From Bathynomus jamesi (taxonomy: Eukaryota; Arthropoda; Malacostraca; Isopoda; Cirolanidae): DNA of 64,000 nucleotides. Numbering within the stretch: the stretch's first letter is position 1; the number at the start of each line of letters is the position of its first letter. Below are positions 63,406 through 64,000 of this stretch, one piece after another. The position numbers were made by a program, and so were the translations under genes. The notes beneath the pieces were generated by a model. That model searched no databases and was not told the DNA's origin. It saw nothing but the letters and a program-made list of their open reading frames with translations. The stretch is taken from positions 62,001 to 126,000 of the forward strand of contig JAJOZX010009481.1 in the NCBI GenBank assembly GCA_023014485.1. The letters run 5' to 3'.

Positions 63406-63605
63406 GTCTTCCATGAACATTCAAAGAGAAAATACAAGAATTCAGAATTGCCAATAGTCTGTAACCAATAAACAGCCAACTACTGATAAAAAATTTAAAT
63501 TCTTCAAGCCTGAGATACAAAAAGTATGAAGTAAATTTGTAAATGTACGAAAACTTTTGCATTTTAACTTTTTTTTTTTAAATTTTCCTCAAATTCTTTG
63601 ATGTT

Positions 63606-64000
63606 GTACATTATTTATAAATTCTGCAATGTTCATTTTCTTTATTCATTTTCTCTTCGTTGTAAAAGATAAGTCATGTCTTGCTTAACACTTAATTTTA
63701 AGCATTTAACTTTTGCTCATATGCATATTTAATTGTAACTGATAATAAAATGCATATTTCAATTTCCATTTTTAGTTAACTCGGCAGATCATGATAACAT
63801 CAGCTCTGTCAATATGAGGTTTAAAATAAAAATATGGCTTCATCTTCAAATATCTTGCTTATCTGTCTAGACATTGCTACAACTAAAATATTTACCTTAT
63901 CTTTAAATATTTTGCCAAATAAATCAGCCTATTGAGAATAAAAAACAAAAACAGGTCAGCATCAAATAATAATAATGGTCATTAAATTCTAAGTATATAT
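63606..64000. other. No recognisable gene
   Basis: AT-rich DNA with no supported feature up to the window edge. Confidence 0.5.

Larger units (their letters stand above)
61436..63605 (-). mobile_element. Tc1-like transposon with nested MITEs
   Basis: The left end TAGTGGCGCTTGTAAGTATT matches 31162. Inner repeats AAATGCAAAAGTTTTCGTAC (61741) and the complement (63547-63566) are inverted. The outer right end beyond 63605 is not clear. A piggyBac-type MITE (61616) and a hAT MITE (62903) are inserted. Confidence 0.75.

Noticed and set aside
63203..63562. Minus-strand 119-codon frame
   Set aside because: It runs across the boundary of the hAT element and Tc1 sequence, so it is chance.

Overview
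The window is repeat-dominated eukaryotic intergenic DNA. I found no ordinary host gene; every coding region I can interpret belongs to a mobile element or its remains. The element mix (jockey-type and I-type LINEs, Tc1/mariner with DD41D and DD37E signatures, Penelope-like elements with a GIY-YIG endonuclease, Merlin, hAT, Tigger), the very dense (TA)n/(GT)n/(ATCT)n microsatellites and the GGTTAGGTTA-rich, TTAGG-like tracts suggest an arthropod, most likely a decapod crustacean. The species assignment is inference.

Layout. 1-6574: a nearly full-length but frameshifted I-superfamily-like LINE with gag (three CCHC knuckles), endonuclease, reverse transcriptase, RNase H and a terminal zinc finger. 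6.6-17.5 kb: nested fold-back elements, an orphan repeat-encoded protein family, palindromic Penelope-derived units carrying hammerhead-ribozyme-like folds, and a hAT remnant. 17.75-22.7 kb: a composite with about 430-bp inverted ends, holding a hAT MITE, a possible gypsy end and a DD37E transposase with one stop codon. 22.8-25.06 kb and 37.16-39.79 kb: two related transposons with TAGGGYGG ends and 8-9 bp target duplications; the second has a transposase split by phase-compatible introns. 25.3-31.7 kb: a DD41D mariner fold-back, a tRNA-derived SINE, a tRNA-like sequence in a duplicated segment, a jockey-like LINE, and a Tc1 element whose left inverted repeat has expanded into a 30-copy, 15-bp minisatellite. 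32.4-45.2 kb: CR1-like and jockey-like fragments, mariner MITEs, and two SINE families, one with a 5S rRNA-type head and one with tRNA heads, that share a central block. 46.5-55.1 kb: fold-back, mariner, a Penelope-like element in inverted orientation invaded by three transposons, a Merlin pair and a Tigger remnant. 55.4-64 kb: mariner and Tigger MITEs, a minus-strand jockey copy, and a Tc1 pseudogene hit by piggyBac-type and hAT MITEs.

The elements do not form pathways. What unites the window is layering: transposons insert into other transposons (often with readable target-site duplications), many copies have become inverted fold-backs, and (TA)n tracts flank a large share of insertions. 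The most unusual signals are the hammerhead-like folds in Penelope-derived palindromes, the 5S/tRNA SINE pair with a shared body, the intron-split transposase, and the minisatellite born inside a transposon end.
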